This document shows positions 1 to 8,221 of a DNA stretch of 64,000 bases, piece after piece. A program made the position numbers and the translations under genes. Each line of letters starts with the position of its first letter. The stretch's first letter is position 1. Source of the stretch: Azophilus sp965220835 (GTDB taxonomy: Bacteria > Pseudomonadota > Gammaproteobacteria > Pseudomonadales > Azotimanducaceae); assembly GCA_965220835.1 (NCBI GenBank), contig OZ244842.1, positions 3,968,001-4,032,000 on the forward strand. The letters are read 5' to 3'. The notes beneath the pieces were generated by a model, which saw only the letters and a program-made list of their open reading frames with translations, had not been told where the DNA came from and searched no databases.

Positions 1-1693
1 TGCCGTTCTTGAGCTCAAAGTCCGCCACATGGCTGTAGGCCTTGGTGCTGGCTCCCAGCAATAGGGCTCCGGCGGCGGCGTTCACCGAAACGTCGTCGTA
101 ATCCAAGGGCGCCCACTTGGGGTTGCCGCCGCTGTACAGCCGATTGGCCTCCGGCAGGTAGTCAGCGAACGACAGGGTGGCCGCGGGAGGGTCAGGCTGG
201 GACTCGATGGTGCGCTGCAAGGCGTTCATCGCCTTCACGGTTTCCGCCATCCTGACCACGCGCTGGTTCTCGTCCTTGCCCTCAAAGACGATCTCCAAGG
301 TCATCAGGCCCGGGAAGTGGGCGTTGATCTGCCGCACCGCTTCGTTGTAGACCGAGTCCTCCCAAAGCAGGTTGCTGCCCTCCACCGGGTTGCCCACTCG
401 GATTTGGGTCATCATGCCAAGCGAGAACACCGCCAGGACCAGCACGATGACGGTTGTGGGCCGGGCCCGGGGACCATGGCTGACCCGGCCGATGACGTTG
501 AGGATCTTGAAGATGCGGTTGTGCACGCCGGCCCGCTCGTCGCCGCCGAGCAGGGCCTTGACGTTCTTGGGCTTGGGAAACAAGGACAGCAGTATGGGGC
601 TGAGCCAAAGGTTGGCCGGCAGCAGGATCATTGCCCAGAAGCCGCAGAACAGGGCGAACCGCTCCATGACCGGAATCGGCGCCAAGGCGATCAGGAACAG
701 GCCGGTGGCGTCCGTGACGATGCCCAGGGCACCCGGCGCCATCATCACGCCGAGCGCCTGTTCGGCGGCTTGGCGGCGGTCGCCCAGAACATGGTAGAGC
801 TCGTAGTAGCGCTCTATGAACTGCACGCAGTGGCTGAACGAGCGGGCGATCAGCAGCAGCGGCACCACCATGATCAGCGGTTCGATGGGGTCCCCGATCC
901 AGCCCACGAAGCCAAATCCCCAGACGGCGGCCACCGCGCTGACGATGATGGGGGTGAACACGCCCGGCACGTTGCGCATGTAGAACAGCAGCGACAGGAA
1001 GAGGGCGGCGGCAGTGATGCCGAAGATGCCCAGCATCTGCGCCTGGTAGGTGTAAACCCAGCCGGTGAGGATGGGCGCGCCGGCCACGTGAATGTCGTGC
1101 CTGGCATCGGTCTCCCGCTCCACCATGTCTTGGATGAACGCGAAGGTCTCGCCGAAGTCCAACAGCCGCTCGATGAAGGTGGCAGTGACCAGGGTGGCGG
1201 TCTCATCCTCGGAGATCAGAAACGCCTGCACGTTGGGGGCTTTGTCCACCCGGGACCGGAATTCGGCGATCTCCGCCGCAGTGGCCGGCGCCGCATCGCC
1301 CATCAGGGGCTTGGAGTCGATGCCGAAGGGCGTCGCTTCCGAGAACCGCGCCTTCTCCGTGGCGATGGACAGGATTTGGTCGTGGTCCACGGCCGGCGCC
1401 AAGTCGATGTCCCGGCTCAGGCGCCAGATCTTGGCCAGGGTGTCGGCATTGTAGATGTCGCCGTCCTTGACCTTGACCATCAGGGTCACGGTCAGGGGAT
1501 TGCCGAAGTTGGGGTGGTCCTTGAACGTCTCGACGAACGGATGGTTCTTGGGGAACAGGTCGGAAAAAATGGTGCGCAGTTCAACTTGGGGCAAGCCAGC
1601 GGCAAAGAACGCCGTCACCGCGCCCACCAAGGTGAACGCGAGCCAGCGCCGGCGAATGGTCGCCGCCGCTAGCCGATGCCTGAAACCGGCCAC
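1..1693 (-). CDS. RND/MMPL-family exporter, N-terminal two thirds (runs off the window)
   Basis: Translating the minus strand gives 564 codons with no stop, continuing past base 1. The product starts with a short cytoplasmic segment and a membrane segment (LAFTLVGAVTAFFAAG). A large periplasmic loop follows, then a dense block of helices (for example GIFGITAAALFLSLLFYM and PLIMVVPLLLIARSF) and a second periplasmic domain. This is the layout of the predicted RND-superfamily exporters (MMPL), inner-membrane proton-driven pumps that usually have about 750-850 residues. An in-frame TAG upstream at about 1741 limits the start. The first reasonable start is GTG at 1693, since no ATG is available. 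Substrate is not evident. Long ORFs on the plus strand here are antisense shadows. Confidence 0.85.
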   Translation of the reverse strand, partial: MAGFRHRLAAATIRRRWLAFTLVGAVTAFFAAGLPQVELRTIFSDLFPKNHPFVETFKDHPNFGNPLTVTLMVKVKDGDIYNADTLAKIWRLSRDIDLAPAVDHDQILSIATEKARFSEATPFGIDSKPLMGDAAPATAAEIAEFRSRVDKAPNVQAFLISEDETATLVTATFIERLLDFGETFAFIQDMVERETDARHDIHVAGAPILTGWVYTYQAQMLGIFGITAAALFLSLLFYMRNVPGVFTPIIVSAVAAVWGFGFVGWIGDPIEPLIMVVPLLLIARSFSHCVQFIERYYELYHVLGDRRQAAEQALGVMMAPGALGIVTDATGLFLIALAPIPVMERFALFCGFWAMILLPANLWLSPILLSLFPKPKNVKALLGGDERAGVHNRIFKILNVIGRVSHGPRARPTTVIVLVLAVFSLGMMTQIRVGNPVEGSNLLWEDSVYNEAVRQINAHFPGLMTLEIVFEGKDENQRVVRMAETVKAMNALQRTIESQPDPPAATLSFADYLPEANRLYSGGNPKWAPLDYDDVSVNAAAGALLLGASTKAYSHVADFELKNG

Positions 1694-1700
1694 CCGATAC

Positions 1701-1805
1701 CGCCTGCTCTCGTGCCGCCTGCTTTCATGCCGCCTGCGCTAACTCCGTCGGCTCTCATGCCGCCGGCTCTCATGCCGCCGGCTCTCATGCCGCCTGCTCT
1801 CATGA
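1701..1805. repeat. 15-bp tandem repeat (7 units) next to the RND gene start
   Basis: Seven head-to-tail 15-bp units can be laid end to end from 1701 to 1805. The commonest form is cgccggctctcatgc, with cgcctgctctcatgc as variant. Two units (1761-1775 and 1776-1790) are identical and the third (1731-1745) is the most diverged. Because the unit is five codons long it stays open in several frames on both strands and yields spurious Met-Arg-Ala-Gly-Gly or Met-Pro-Pro-Ala-Leu ORFs. It lies immediately upstream of the RND start, over its probable leader and promoter region. Confidence 0.85.
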
Positions 1806-2319
1806 ATGCCGCGCCCACTTGCCCATGCCTCTGCACTGGCACGCGCGCACCACCGGCCCGCAAGACGCGTTCGCATGCTTAGAGTAGGCTGGCATATCCC
1901 AAGTTGTCCCCCGAGAGCGATTGAGTAGGTTACTCGAAAGAACGAGCGACTCTATACGGGCGTTCAAATCAATACAAGCCAATGTAGCGGTTCCAGCAAT
2001 TCTCACTTTGGTTCAAGTCTGCCCTCGCCCCGGAGCGGGACCCCTCGGCGCGAGCGCGTCCCGCCCTCGAACTCTCCCTCCGTAGGGCGGTTTCGGTGTC
2101 AGGCCATCCTTCCGGCTAAGCGGTCACTGGCCAAAGTGAGAGTTGCTGTAGCGGTTCAGTGCCTTTCGGAATTTGTGCATGCCGGATCAGGCAGCATTCT
2201 CGATCCCGGCAGGGTACTCGTTCGGCGTTCGGCAACCCAGCACCCAGTGCTGCCGCCGATAGTTTGGAGGAACTCGTGCCCGGCCGGAGCAGCCAAGCGG
2301 CCGTTGGACGGCAGAAGCC
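1806..2319. other. intergenic, no gene recognised
   Basis: About 500 bases between the 15-bp repeat and the recognisable transposase relic. ORFs here are short and resemble nothing I know. The 3' part of an ORF that begins in the relic (down to about 2116) loses similarity to transposases below about 2320, so it is probably frameshifted debris of the same element. Confidence 0.5.
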
Positions 2320-2782
2320 GCGGGCGAGCGGGAGCTTCCCGGTGACGAACCTTCGGTTCGCCCGCAGCATCGGGTCGCGCCGCAGCTTGTCTTGGTCGTT
2401 TAGACCCTCGCGCCCAAGGACGAGGCCATAAACCCGCTGACGCAGGAACTTCCGGGTGGCGTGGACATCGCTTTTCCGGCACGGGTCGTCGCCGGTCGCA
2501 TCAGCGGCTGCCTGGGTCAGGCCCATGCGACGGTCGGCCTCTGCCAGCAGCATCGCGCCGCCGCTCAAGGTGACCTCCGCGTCAGTGAACTGGTCCTCGA
2601 CGCGGCGCATTTTCTAGCACAACGCGTTTTCTAGCACAGTGCTTTTTTCAGCAAAAAAGGGTGGATCGGATCATGATAGTGTTTCGTCATGGCGGGTGCC
2701 TCTCTTAAGATGGAGCCAACACCCTGAACTATCGGTGGCATTTTGCCGTTCCTCAACTACATTCGTGCGACATCCGGGCTAT
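2320..2782 (-). mobile_element. IS1380-family transposase relic (N-terminal part plus one terminal repeat)
   Basis: Minus-strand codons from about 2610 to 2320 encode an IS1380-type N-terminus: a LLAEADRRMGLT segment, then LRQRVYGLVLGREGLND and a Leu-Arg-Arg-Asp-Pro run. A close relative lies at 20899-21700 in this window (LLAEADRRMALT, VRQRIFGLILGHEDLND). Upstream of the ORF, 2764-2782 reads cgtgcgacatccgggctat, matching the terminal inverted repeat of that second relic. The catalytic core and the opposite end are missing, so the element is dead and truncated. The next gene starts about 100 bp beyond the terminal repeat. Confidence 0.75.
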
Positions 2783-2884
2783 TGGTTGTGGACAGACGTA
2801 AAGATTCTATACTTCGTAGAGCACTGTACCTGCATAGTCTGTCACTCTACACTCGCGCAACACCATGAAGGAGACATCACCACC

Positions 2885-4255
2885 ATGAAGGAATTATCAC
2901 CGATGAAGTGGACACCCGTCCTTGTTCTGTTCGCTTTGCTGGGGTTTGCTCCCCCCGTTTTTTCCGGCTACTACCCTTCAGACTGTGAAAACACTCCACT
3001 GGGTCTGGTGAAGAATATTCGTCAAAGCCTGAGAACCCATGACTTGGTCTTGGTGCTGTCTTCCCATTACAGCCTAGGCTCTTCTGGCTGCGCAACCGTA
3101 AGAAACGCGTTTTTGGATGGGGATGAAGATGACTGGAAACTGTTCAAGAACGAGTTTAAAGGTCTTGGTTTGAGCATCAAGGCGATTGTGTTGGATCATG
3201 AAGGGATTAATGACCTTGATCTCGATGACGTTGAAGATAACATGAATACATTTGGTTATGAAATCATAGACTTCATCGATGCTCCCGAGACTAGAGAGGC
3301 TTATTCCGTCGGGGGAGGTAGTGAGAGTGCGAATTTTGAAAAATTGATACTAGACTCCAAACGGGTGCGTTTCGCCTTGCTGACTGACGAAAGTTCTGGA
3401 GACGTAAATGGTGAGGCACATCAACCAGGGAACTTTCTGTGGGCAAATATTAAGGAGCACGGAAAGGACAACCACCTGTTTGCCCATGAAATGGGCCATA
3501 CTTTCGACTTAAGTCACAACAATGAACTTAAATACTGTCAGGGCTGGTTTGGCTTTTTCTTTATGGCAGATGGCGATACAGTCGCTTTTCGACGAGGCTG
3601 CAATCGATATAGGGACAAACACAGAAGAGATATAAAAAAGTGGTTCAGAAACGCCTACCGGGATGGCGCCAAGAATTACACCAATGTCAACAACCAAACC
3701 GTGAACTGGGGTGACCCGGTTTACCTGGCCAAGACCGCTGCCAATTACTACACGGACAACTGTGGCTGGTACGGCTGCCGCGTGGCCAAGGAGGACAACA
3801 AGTACCTTGCCTTGAAGCATGGCGGTGGCTTTCCAACGCAATTTCGGTTCCGTCCTGACCCCGATACCGGCCCAGCCAATGCCTGCGTTCAGTTTCATGA
3901 CCGGGTTGTGCTGGCCAGAACGGCGGAAAGCTACAAGACGGGCAATTGTGGCTGGTATGGCTGTCGCGTGGCCTTCATTGACCACGATGAAAACAGAAGG
4001 ATCCGCTTTGGCCATGGTGGTGACAGCCCGCAACGGTTCTACCTGAGGCCAGCCGCAGGGGAGTACCACACCGGCTGCGTCAAGACGGGCCATAGGATCG
4101 TGCTGGCCAGAACCTCGGAAGACTACCAAACGGGCAACTGCGGCTGGTATGGCTGCCGGGTGTTGAACCAGGAGAAGGACGCCTCAACCATCAGGCCCAC
4201 GCACGGGGGCAGCGACCCGCTTGCCTTCCATGTGCGGGCCTGGGAAGAGGACTAG
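2885..4255 (+). CDS. secreted metzincin-like zinc protease with three CGWYGCR repeats
   Basis: 456 aa. The start at 2885 is preceded by AAGGAG at 2868-2873 and gives a Sec signal peptide (hydrophobic LVLFALLGFAPPVFS). The longer ORF upstream runs into IS debris. HEMGHTFDLSH at residues 201-211 fits the zinc motif HExxHxxxxxH of metzincins, with Asp where the family usually has Gly. The C-terminal third holds three repeats of roughly 60 residues, each with a VxLA(K/R)T lead, an NCGWYGCRV core (Asn at 292, 354 and 418) and a GHGG/KHGG-type end. The threefold repeat could form one beta-trefoil-like binding domain; this is inference. The first half is visibly poorer in GC than its neighbours and the gene abuts an IS relic, suggesting acquisition by transfer. 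Substrate unknown. Confidence 0.75.
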   Translation: MKELSPMKWTPVLVLFALLGFAPPVFSGYYPSDCENTPLGLVKNIRQSLRTHDLVLVLSSHYSLGSSGCATVRNAFLDGDEDDWKLFKNEFKGLGLSIKAIVLDHEGINDLDLDDVEDNMNTFGYEIIDFIDAPETREAYSVGGGSESANFEKLILDSKRVRFALLTDESSGDVNGEAHQPGNFLWANIKEHGKDNHLFAHEMGHTFDLSHNNELKYCQGWFGFFFMADGDTVAFRRGCNRYRDKHRRDIKKWFRNAYRDGAKNYTNVNNQTVNWGDPVYLAKTAANYYTDNCGWYGCRVAKEDNKYLALKHGGGFPTQFRFRPDPDTGPANACVQFHDRVVLARTAESYKTGNCGWYGCRVAFIDHDENRRIRFGHGGDSPQRFYLRPAAGEYHTGCVKTGHRIVLARTSEDYQTGNCGWYGCRVLNQEKDASTIRPTHGGSDPLAFHVRAWEED

Positions 4256-4289
4256 CCCGCGCCTCTCAGTTTCCGGTGAGTGACGCGCA

Positions 4290-5840
4290 CTAAACGTTGG
4301 AGTCCGGCATGGCGGCCTTGCGGCGGGCGATGTAGTCCAGCAATGCCTCGTCCAAGGCCGGGTCCATGGGCGGGGCTTCGTAACTCTCCAGCATTTGCCG
4401 CCACACTTGATTGGCGCGCTGGCTGGCGTCAAGACATCCTTCATCGCGCCATTGCTCGAAGCTGTTGTTGTCGTTGATGCTGGACTGGTGGAAGGCGGTG
4501 GCGAAGTTGGCTTGGGTGTGGGCGCAGCCGAGAAAGTGGCTGCCGGGGCCGACCTCGCGGATGGCGTCCAAGGCTTGGCCGTTTTCGGAGAGATCCACGC
4601 CCTCGCTAAAGGCCTGCATCATGCCGAGCTGATCAAGGTCCAAGGCAAATTTCTCGTAGCTCATTACCAGCCCGCCTTCCAACCAGCCGGCGGCGTGCAG
4701 CACGAAGTTGACGCCGGCCAGCAGAGTCGGCTGCAGCGTGTTGGCGCTCTCAAAAGCGGCTTGGGCGTCGGCAACCTTGGAGGCCGAGAGTGCGCCGCCG
4801 CTGCGGTAGGGCAGCCCGAGGCGCCGGGCGAGCTGGCCCGCGCCGTACAGCACCAAGGCCGCTTCCGGGGAGCCGAAGGTGGGCGCGCCGGACTGCATGG
4901 AGATGGAGCTTGAGAAGGTGCCGAACACGCAGGGCGCGCCGGGCGCGATCAACTGCAGCAGGCAGACCCCGGCCAGCACCTCGGCGAGAATCTGCGCCAA
5001 TGTGCCCGCCGGGGTGACCGGCGCCATGGCTCCGGAGAGAATGAACGGCGAGAGGATGCAGGCTTGGTTGTTGCGGGCGTAGACCTTGGCCGCGCCCAAC
5101 ATGGTGGCGTCGAAGGTCATGGGCGAATTGGCGTTGATGAGCGCGGCGATGACGGTGTTGTCGCGTACGAAGTCCTCGCCGAACAGCAGCTTGGCCATGG
5201 CCACGGTGTCCTGTGCCCGCTCCGGGTGGGTCACCGAACCCATGAACGCCTTGTCGCTGTAGCGCATGTGGGCGTAGATCATGTCCAGATGGCGCTTGTT
5301 AACCGGAATGTCCACCGGCTCGCACACCGTGCCCCCGGAATGGTGCATGTAGGGCGACAGGTAGGAGAGCTTCACGAAATTCTGGAAGTCCGCCAAGGTG
5401 GCGTAGCGCCGCCCGCCGTCACGATCGTGCACGAAGGGCGGCCCGTAGCCTGGCGCAAAGACCGTGTGCGGCCCGCCGATGCGCACGTTGCGGCTGGGGT
5501 TGCGGGCGTGCTGGATGAACTCCCGGGGTGCATGGGCCTGAATCACGGAGCGGCACAGGCCACGCGGAAAGCGCACGCGCTCGTGGTCCACTTCAGCGCC
5601 TGCGGCCTTTAGCACCCCAAGCGCCTCTGGGTCGTCCCGAAACTCAATGCCCACTTCCTCAAGCAGCAGGTCAGCATTGCGTTCGATCAGTTCCAAGCCC
5701 TCCTCATCGAGCACCTCCAACGGCTTGATGTGGCGGGTGATGTAGGCGGCTGCCTCGATCTGCGTTTCCTGGCGGGCCTTGATGCGCGCCGCCCGCCCGC
5801 CGCCGCGCCTACGGACCGCCCGCTGACTACTCACTGCCAT
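4290..5840 (-). CDS. MttB-family corrinoid-dependent methyltransferase (non-pyrrolysine type)
   Basis: 516 aa, full length for the trimethylamine methyltransferase MttB superfamily (COG5598). Family members transfer a methyl group from a quaternary or tertiary amine to a corrinoid protein. Pyrrolysine-free members include the glycine betaine enzyme MtgB. No in-frame UAG occurs inside the gene: the only TAG is the terminal codon, and reading through it would add just seven residues, so a pyrrolysine enzyme is excluded. ATG at 5840 starts the recognisable protein; the frame stays open further upstream only because it overlaps the Ada-like gene. It lies 77 bp downstream of that gene, same strand, and opposite the folate/corrinoid genes at 7.1-12.2 kb, which supply the expected partners. 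Exact substrate (betaine, carnitine, other) cannot be told. Confidence 0.85.
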   Translation of the reverse strand: MAVSSQRAVRRRGGGRAARIKARQETQIEAAAYITRHIKPLEVLDEEGLELIERNADLLLEEVGIEFRDDPEALGVLKAAGAEVDHERVRFPRGLCRSVIQAHAPREFIQHARNPSRNVRIGGPHTVFAPGYGPPFVHDRDGGRRYATLADFQNFVKLSYLSPYMHHSGGTVCEPVDIPVNKRHLDMIYAHMRYSDKAFMGSVTHPERAQDTVAMAKLLFGEDFVRDNTVIAALINANSPMTFDATMLGAAKVYARNNQACILSPFILSGAMAPVTPAGTLAQILAEVLAGVCLLQLIAPGAPCVFGTFSSSISMQSGAPTFGSPEAALVLYGAGQLARRLGLPYRSGGALSASKVADAQAAFESANTLQPTLLAGVNFVLHAAGWLEGGLVMSYEKFALDLDQLGMMQAFSEGVDLSENGQALDAIREVGPGSHFLGCAHTQANFATAFHQSSINDNNSFEQWRDEGCLDASQRANQVWRQMLESYEAPPMDPALDEALLDYIARRKAAMPDSNV

Positions 5841-5917
5841 GCTCTCCGATTTTGGAACGATTCGGCAGTATGGTGGGAGGGCCACCGCCCTTGTGTGCCG
5901 CTTGCGACCCCGGACTG

Positions 5918-6814
5918 CTAGGTTGCGCCACGGGAAGGCAGCGTCGTGATGGGGTTTCGGGTGCAATTGGTTCCATCGGTGGACTGGCGACTCGCCTCCC
6001 ATGCCAGCATGCAGCGTTTCCGCGTGACACCCCAAGCATAGTTGCCCGTGATCCCTTCCGCGCGAATGACGCGGTGGCACGGGATGAGGAATGCGATCGG
6101 GTTTCTGCCCACCGCGCTTGCCGTTGCCCGAGCCGCCTGCGCACTGCAGACTTTTTCGGCCAAGCGGCCGTAGGTGACGACCTGCCCGGGAGGTACTCGC
6201 AGCAGGGCGCGCCAGACCGCCAGTTGGAAGTTGGTCCCGCGCACATGTGCGGTCAGCGGGCGGCTCTCGGCTTCGAAGGGTGCTGAGAAGATGGACCGCG
6301 CCAGTGCTCTGGCCATCAATTCGTCGCCTTGGAGCGAAGCTCGCCCCCAAGTCCGGCGGAGAGCTTCTTTCTCTGTGGAGGCATCCCCGTCGGCCACAAA
6401 CGCGACCCGGCAGACGCCGCGCTCAGTCCACGCGACAAACACGGGCCCGAACGGTGATTCTCCGATGCCGAAGCGGATCGTCAACCCTGCACCTCCGCTC
6501 CGGTACTCTCCTGGCGTGACGGCTTCCACGGTTACGAAGTGATCGTGCAGCCTGCCCGGGCCGGTGAGCCCGCTCCCATCAGCCGCCGAGAGCACGGATT
6601 CGGAGTTGTCGAGTAACTTCTTCGCGTGCTGAACGGTAAGAAACTCAAGAAAGCGCTTTGGCGTGACCCCGGCCCAGCGCGAGAACAGCCTATGCAGATG
6701 GCTTTGGCTCAGACCGATGTGCGCCGCCAAGTCGGCGAGTTCCGGCTGGCGTTGGCGATGCGTGGCCAGATAGCGAATGGCAGCCTCGATTCGGTCGTAG
6801 TTGGTCGTGTGCAT
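5918..6814 (-). CDS. AraC-type HTH fused to O6-alkylguanine-DNA alkyltransferase (Ada-like)
   Basis: 298 aa. The N-terminal ~100 residues are an AraC-type helix-turn-helix (LADLAAHIGLSQSHLHRLFSR, then GVTPKRFLEFL). The C-terminal part is an Ogt/MGMT domain with the suicide-cysteine motif IPCHRVI and the upstream FQLAVWRALLRVPPGQVVTYGRLA block. It removes alkyl groups from guanine in DNA. Unlike E. coli Ada it lacks the N-terminal zinc/phosphotriester domain, a known AraC-Ogt architecture. The C-terminal ~30 residues after the Ogt domain are low in similarity. It sits between mttB and the divergent one-carbon operon and may share the 253-bp intergenic region with it. A regulatory link to methyl metabolism is inference only. 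Confidence 0.88.
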   Translation of the reverse strand: MHTTNYDRIEAAIRYLATHRQRQPELADLAAHIGLSQSHLHRLFSRWAGVTPKRFLEFLTVQHAKKLLDNSESVLSAADGSGLTGPGRLHDHFVTVEAVTPGEYRSGGAGLTIRFGIGESPFGPVFVAWTERGVCRVAFVADGDASTEKEALRRTWGRASLQGDELMARALARSIFSAPFEAESRPLTAHVRGTNFQLAVWRALLRVPPGQVVTYGRLAEKVCSAQAARATASAVGRNPIAFLIPCHRVIRAEGITGNYAWGVTRKRCMLAWEASRQSTDGTNCTRNPITTLPSRGAT

Positions 6815-7067
6815 GCGAAACTCCGGAAAATGATCTGTGGGGACATCATGTAACGTAAACGCGCGTGATGCCGAAATCGACCCGATCCTTGCTATGCGCT
6901 CGCGGGGTGAGTACGAAGTCCAAACTGGGGCAAGTCCTCGTCGACCGGGGTGGTGTCTCTGCTGGTCGTGTTTGCATAAACCCGTGTCGCCTTGAAAGCG
7001 GCTTGCGCGCCAGGCCAGGCATAGGCTTGCGCCCGCTTGGCGATGGGCTTCTTAGCGGAGTTTGCGC

Positions 7068-7751
7068 ATGTCCGACGGCGACGACCTCGAATTGACCGCG
7101 CTCGACGATGTGGCACTCGTGCAGCAAAAGCGCGAGGGCGAGCCACTGGGCATCATCGCCTGCGGGGCCATTGCCTGGGAGTTGATCCAGCTCGGCCGCA
7201 TCAACCGTTGGACCCATTTCAAGCTGTATTGCCTGCCCGCCGAGTTGCACAACCGCCCGGCGGAAATTCCAGCGGCGGTGGCAGCAAAGATCGCGGTGGT
7301 CAAGTGCAGCCATGACCGGGTGCTGGTCGGCTACGGCGACTGCGGCACCGGCGGGGCGCTTGATGCGGTGCTCGATGCGGCCGGGGTCGAACGTCTGCCG
7401 GGCGCCCACTGCTATGAATTCCTGGCCGGCGCACCGCAGTTTAACGTGCTCATGGACGAGGAGCCCGGCAGCTTTTTCCTGACCGATTTCCTAGTTCGCC
7501 AATTCGACCGCTTGATCTACCGAGGGCTAGGTCTGGACCGCTTTCCCGAATTGCGTAGCGACTACTTCGGCAACTACCGGCGGGCAGTGCATCTTGCCCA
7601 AAGTGGGGAAGCGGGGCTGCGCGAAGCCGCCGCCCGGCACGCCACGGCCTTGAACCTCGCCTTCGAGTACCGTCACACGGGCTTCGCGCCACTTCGCCAA
7701 GCGCTGGAAACGCGCAACGCCTTTGCAACCTTGGCTTGGCGAGCAGCCTGA
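7068..7751 (+). CDS. DUF1638 protein of the corrinoid one-carbon cluster
   Basis: 227 aa. The sequence begins with an acidic leader, then GIIACGAIAWEL and VLVGYGDCGTGGALD, and ends in an alpha-helical part, which I recognise as DUF1638. In proteobacteria this family is repeatedly found beside mttB-like, corrinoid-protein and RACE genes, but its biochemical role is not established. ATG at 7068 is chosen over TTG at 7062 because GGAG at 7057-7060 gives normal spacing. It is the first gene of a plus-strand operon; the stop overlaps the upstream region of the next gene. Confidence 0.8.
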   Translation: MSDGDDLELTALDDVALVQQKREGEPLGIIACGAIAWELIQLGRINRWTHFKLYCLPAELHNRPAEIPAAVAAKIAVVKCSHDRVLVGYGDCGTGGALDAVLDAAGVERLPGAHCYEFLAGAPQFNVLMDEEPGSFFLTDFLVRQFDRLIYRGLGLDRFPELRSDYFGNYRRAVHLAQSGEAGLREAAARHATALNLAFEYRHTGFAPLRQALETRNAFATLAWRAA

Positions 7752-7759
7752 GCGTCATT

Positions 7760-8209
7760 ATGCGGGCGGTGCGCTATTGGTCGGTGTCCCACGCCGGCGC
7801 CATGCAGCGGGTCTATCAGGCCTTGGAGCGGCTGCTGATCATGATCGACCCGCAGCTGAGCAAGCTCGGCTACCAACGCCTAGAAGCGCCCTTCGCTGCC
7901 CTCGAGAGGGTGCTGAAGGGCTGGTTCTTCGACTGCCGCATGTGCGGCCACTGCGTGCTTCAGTCCACCGGCATGTCCTGCCCCATGAACTGCCCCAAGC
8001 AACTGCGCAACGGCCCCTGCGGCGGGGTTCGCACCGATGGCAGCTGCGAACTCGACCCGGCCATGCGCTGCGTTTGGGTGGAGGCGGTGCGCGGCGCGGC
8101 GCGCCTGCCCGGCGGCGAGCGCATCCAGGTGATTCAGGCGCCGCTCGACCACAGCTTGACCGGACGCTCCGCCTGGCTTCGCGAGCTGCGCCTGCGCACG
8201 GCGCCTTGA
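7760..8209 (+). CDS. methylenetetrahydrofolate reductase C-terminal-domain protein (Cys-rich)
   Basis: 149 aa from ATG 7760; an in-frame TTG at 7736, inside the DUF1638 gene, is an alternative. The defining region has eight cysteines (59, 62, 65, 74, 78, 87, 96, 104) in CRMCGHC, CPMNCPK and GPCGGV motifs, matching the MTHFR_C family (PF12225). This family is found fused to or beside MetF-like proteins in corrinoid-dependent and acetogenic C1 pathways, where it is thought to bind Fe-S clusters for electron transfer. The MetF-like gene follows 12 bp downstream, supporting a two-protein reductase. Confidence 0.85.
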   Translation: MRAVRYWSVSHAGAMQRVYQALERLLIMIDPQLSKLGYQRLEAPFAALERVLKGWFFDCRMCGHCVLQSTGMSCPMNCPKQLRNGPCGGVRTDGSCELDPAMRCVWVEAVRGAARLPGGERIQVIQAPLDHSLTGRSAWLRELRLRTAP

Positions 8210-8221
8210 GCAGACCTCACC

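Noticed and set aside
317..1672. 451-codon plus-strand ORF opposite the RND gene
   Set aside because: His/Gly/Asp-rich composition with no family resemblance; it is the antisense of a clear RND exporter frame.
2639..2884. Upstream start for the metalloprotease gene
   Set aside because: The extension lies in IS1380 terminal sequence and lacks a signal peptide; 2885 has AAGGAG and a leader.
4290..5840. Pyrrolysine-containing MttB
   Set aside because: No internal in-frame UAG; the only TAG is at the C-terminus and read-through adds seven residues.
5841..6350. N-terminal extension of the MttB-like ORF
   Set aside because: Overlaps the Ada-like gene and shows no similarity to MttB; ATG 5840 gives the normal length.
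6815..7067. Cobalamin riboswitch before the corrinoid operon
   Set aside because: No B12-box or recognisable riboswitch core could be found in the 253-bp region.
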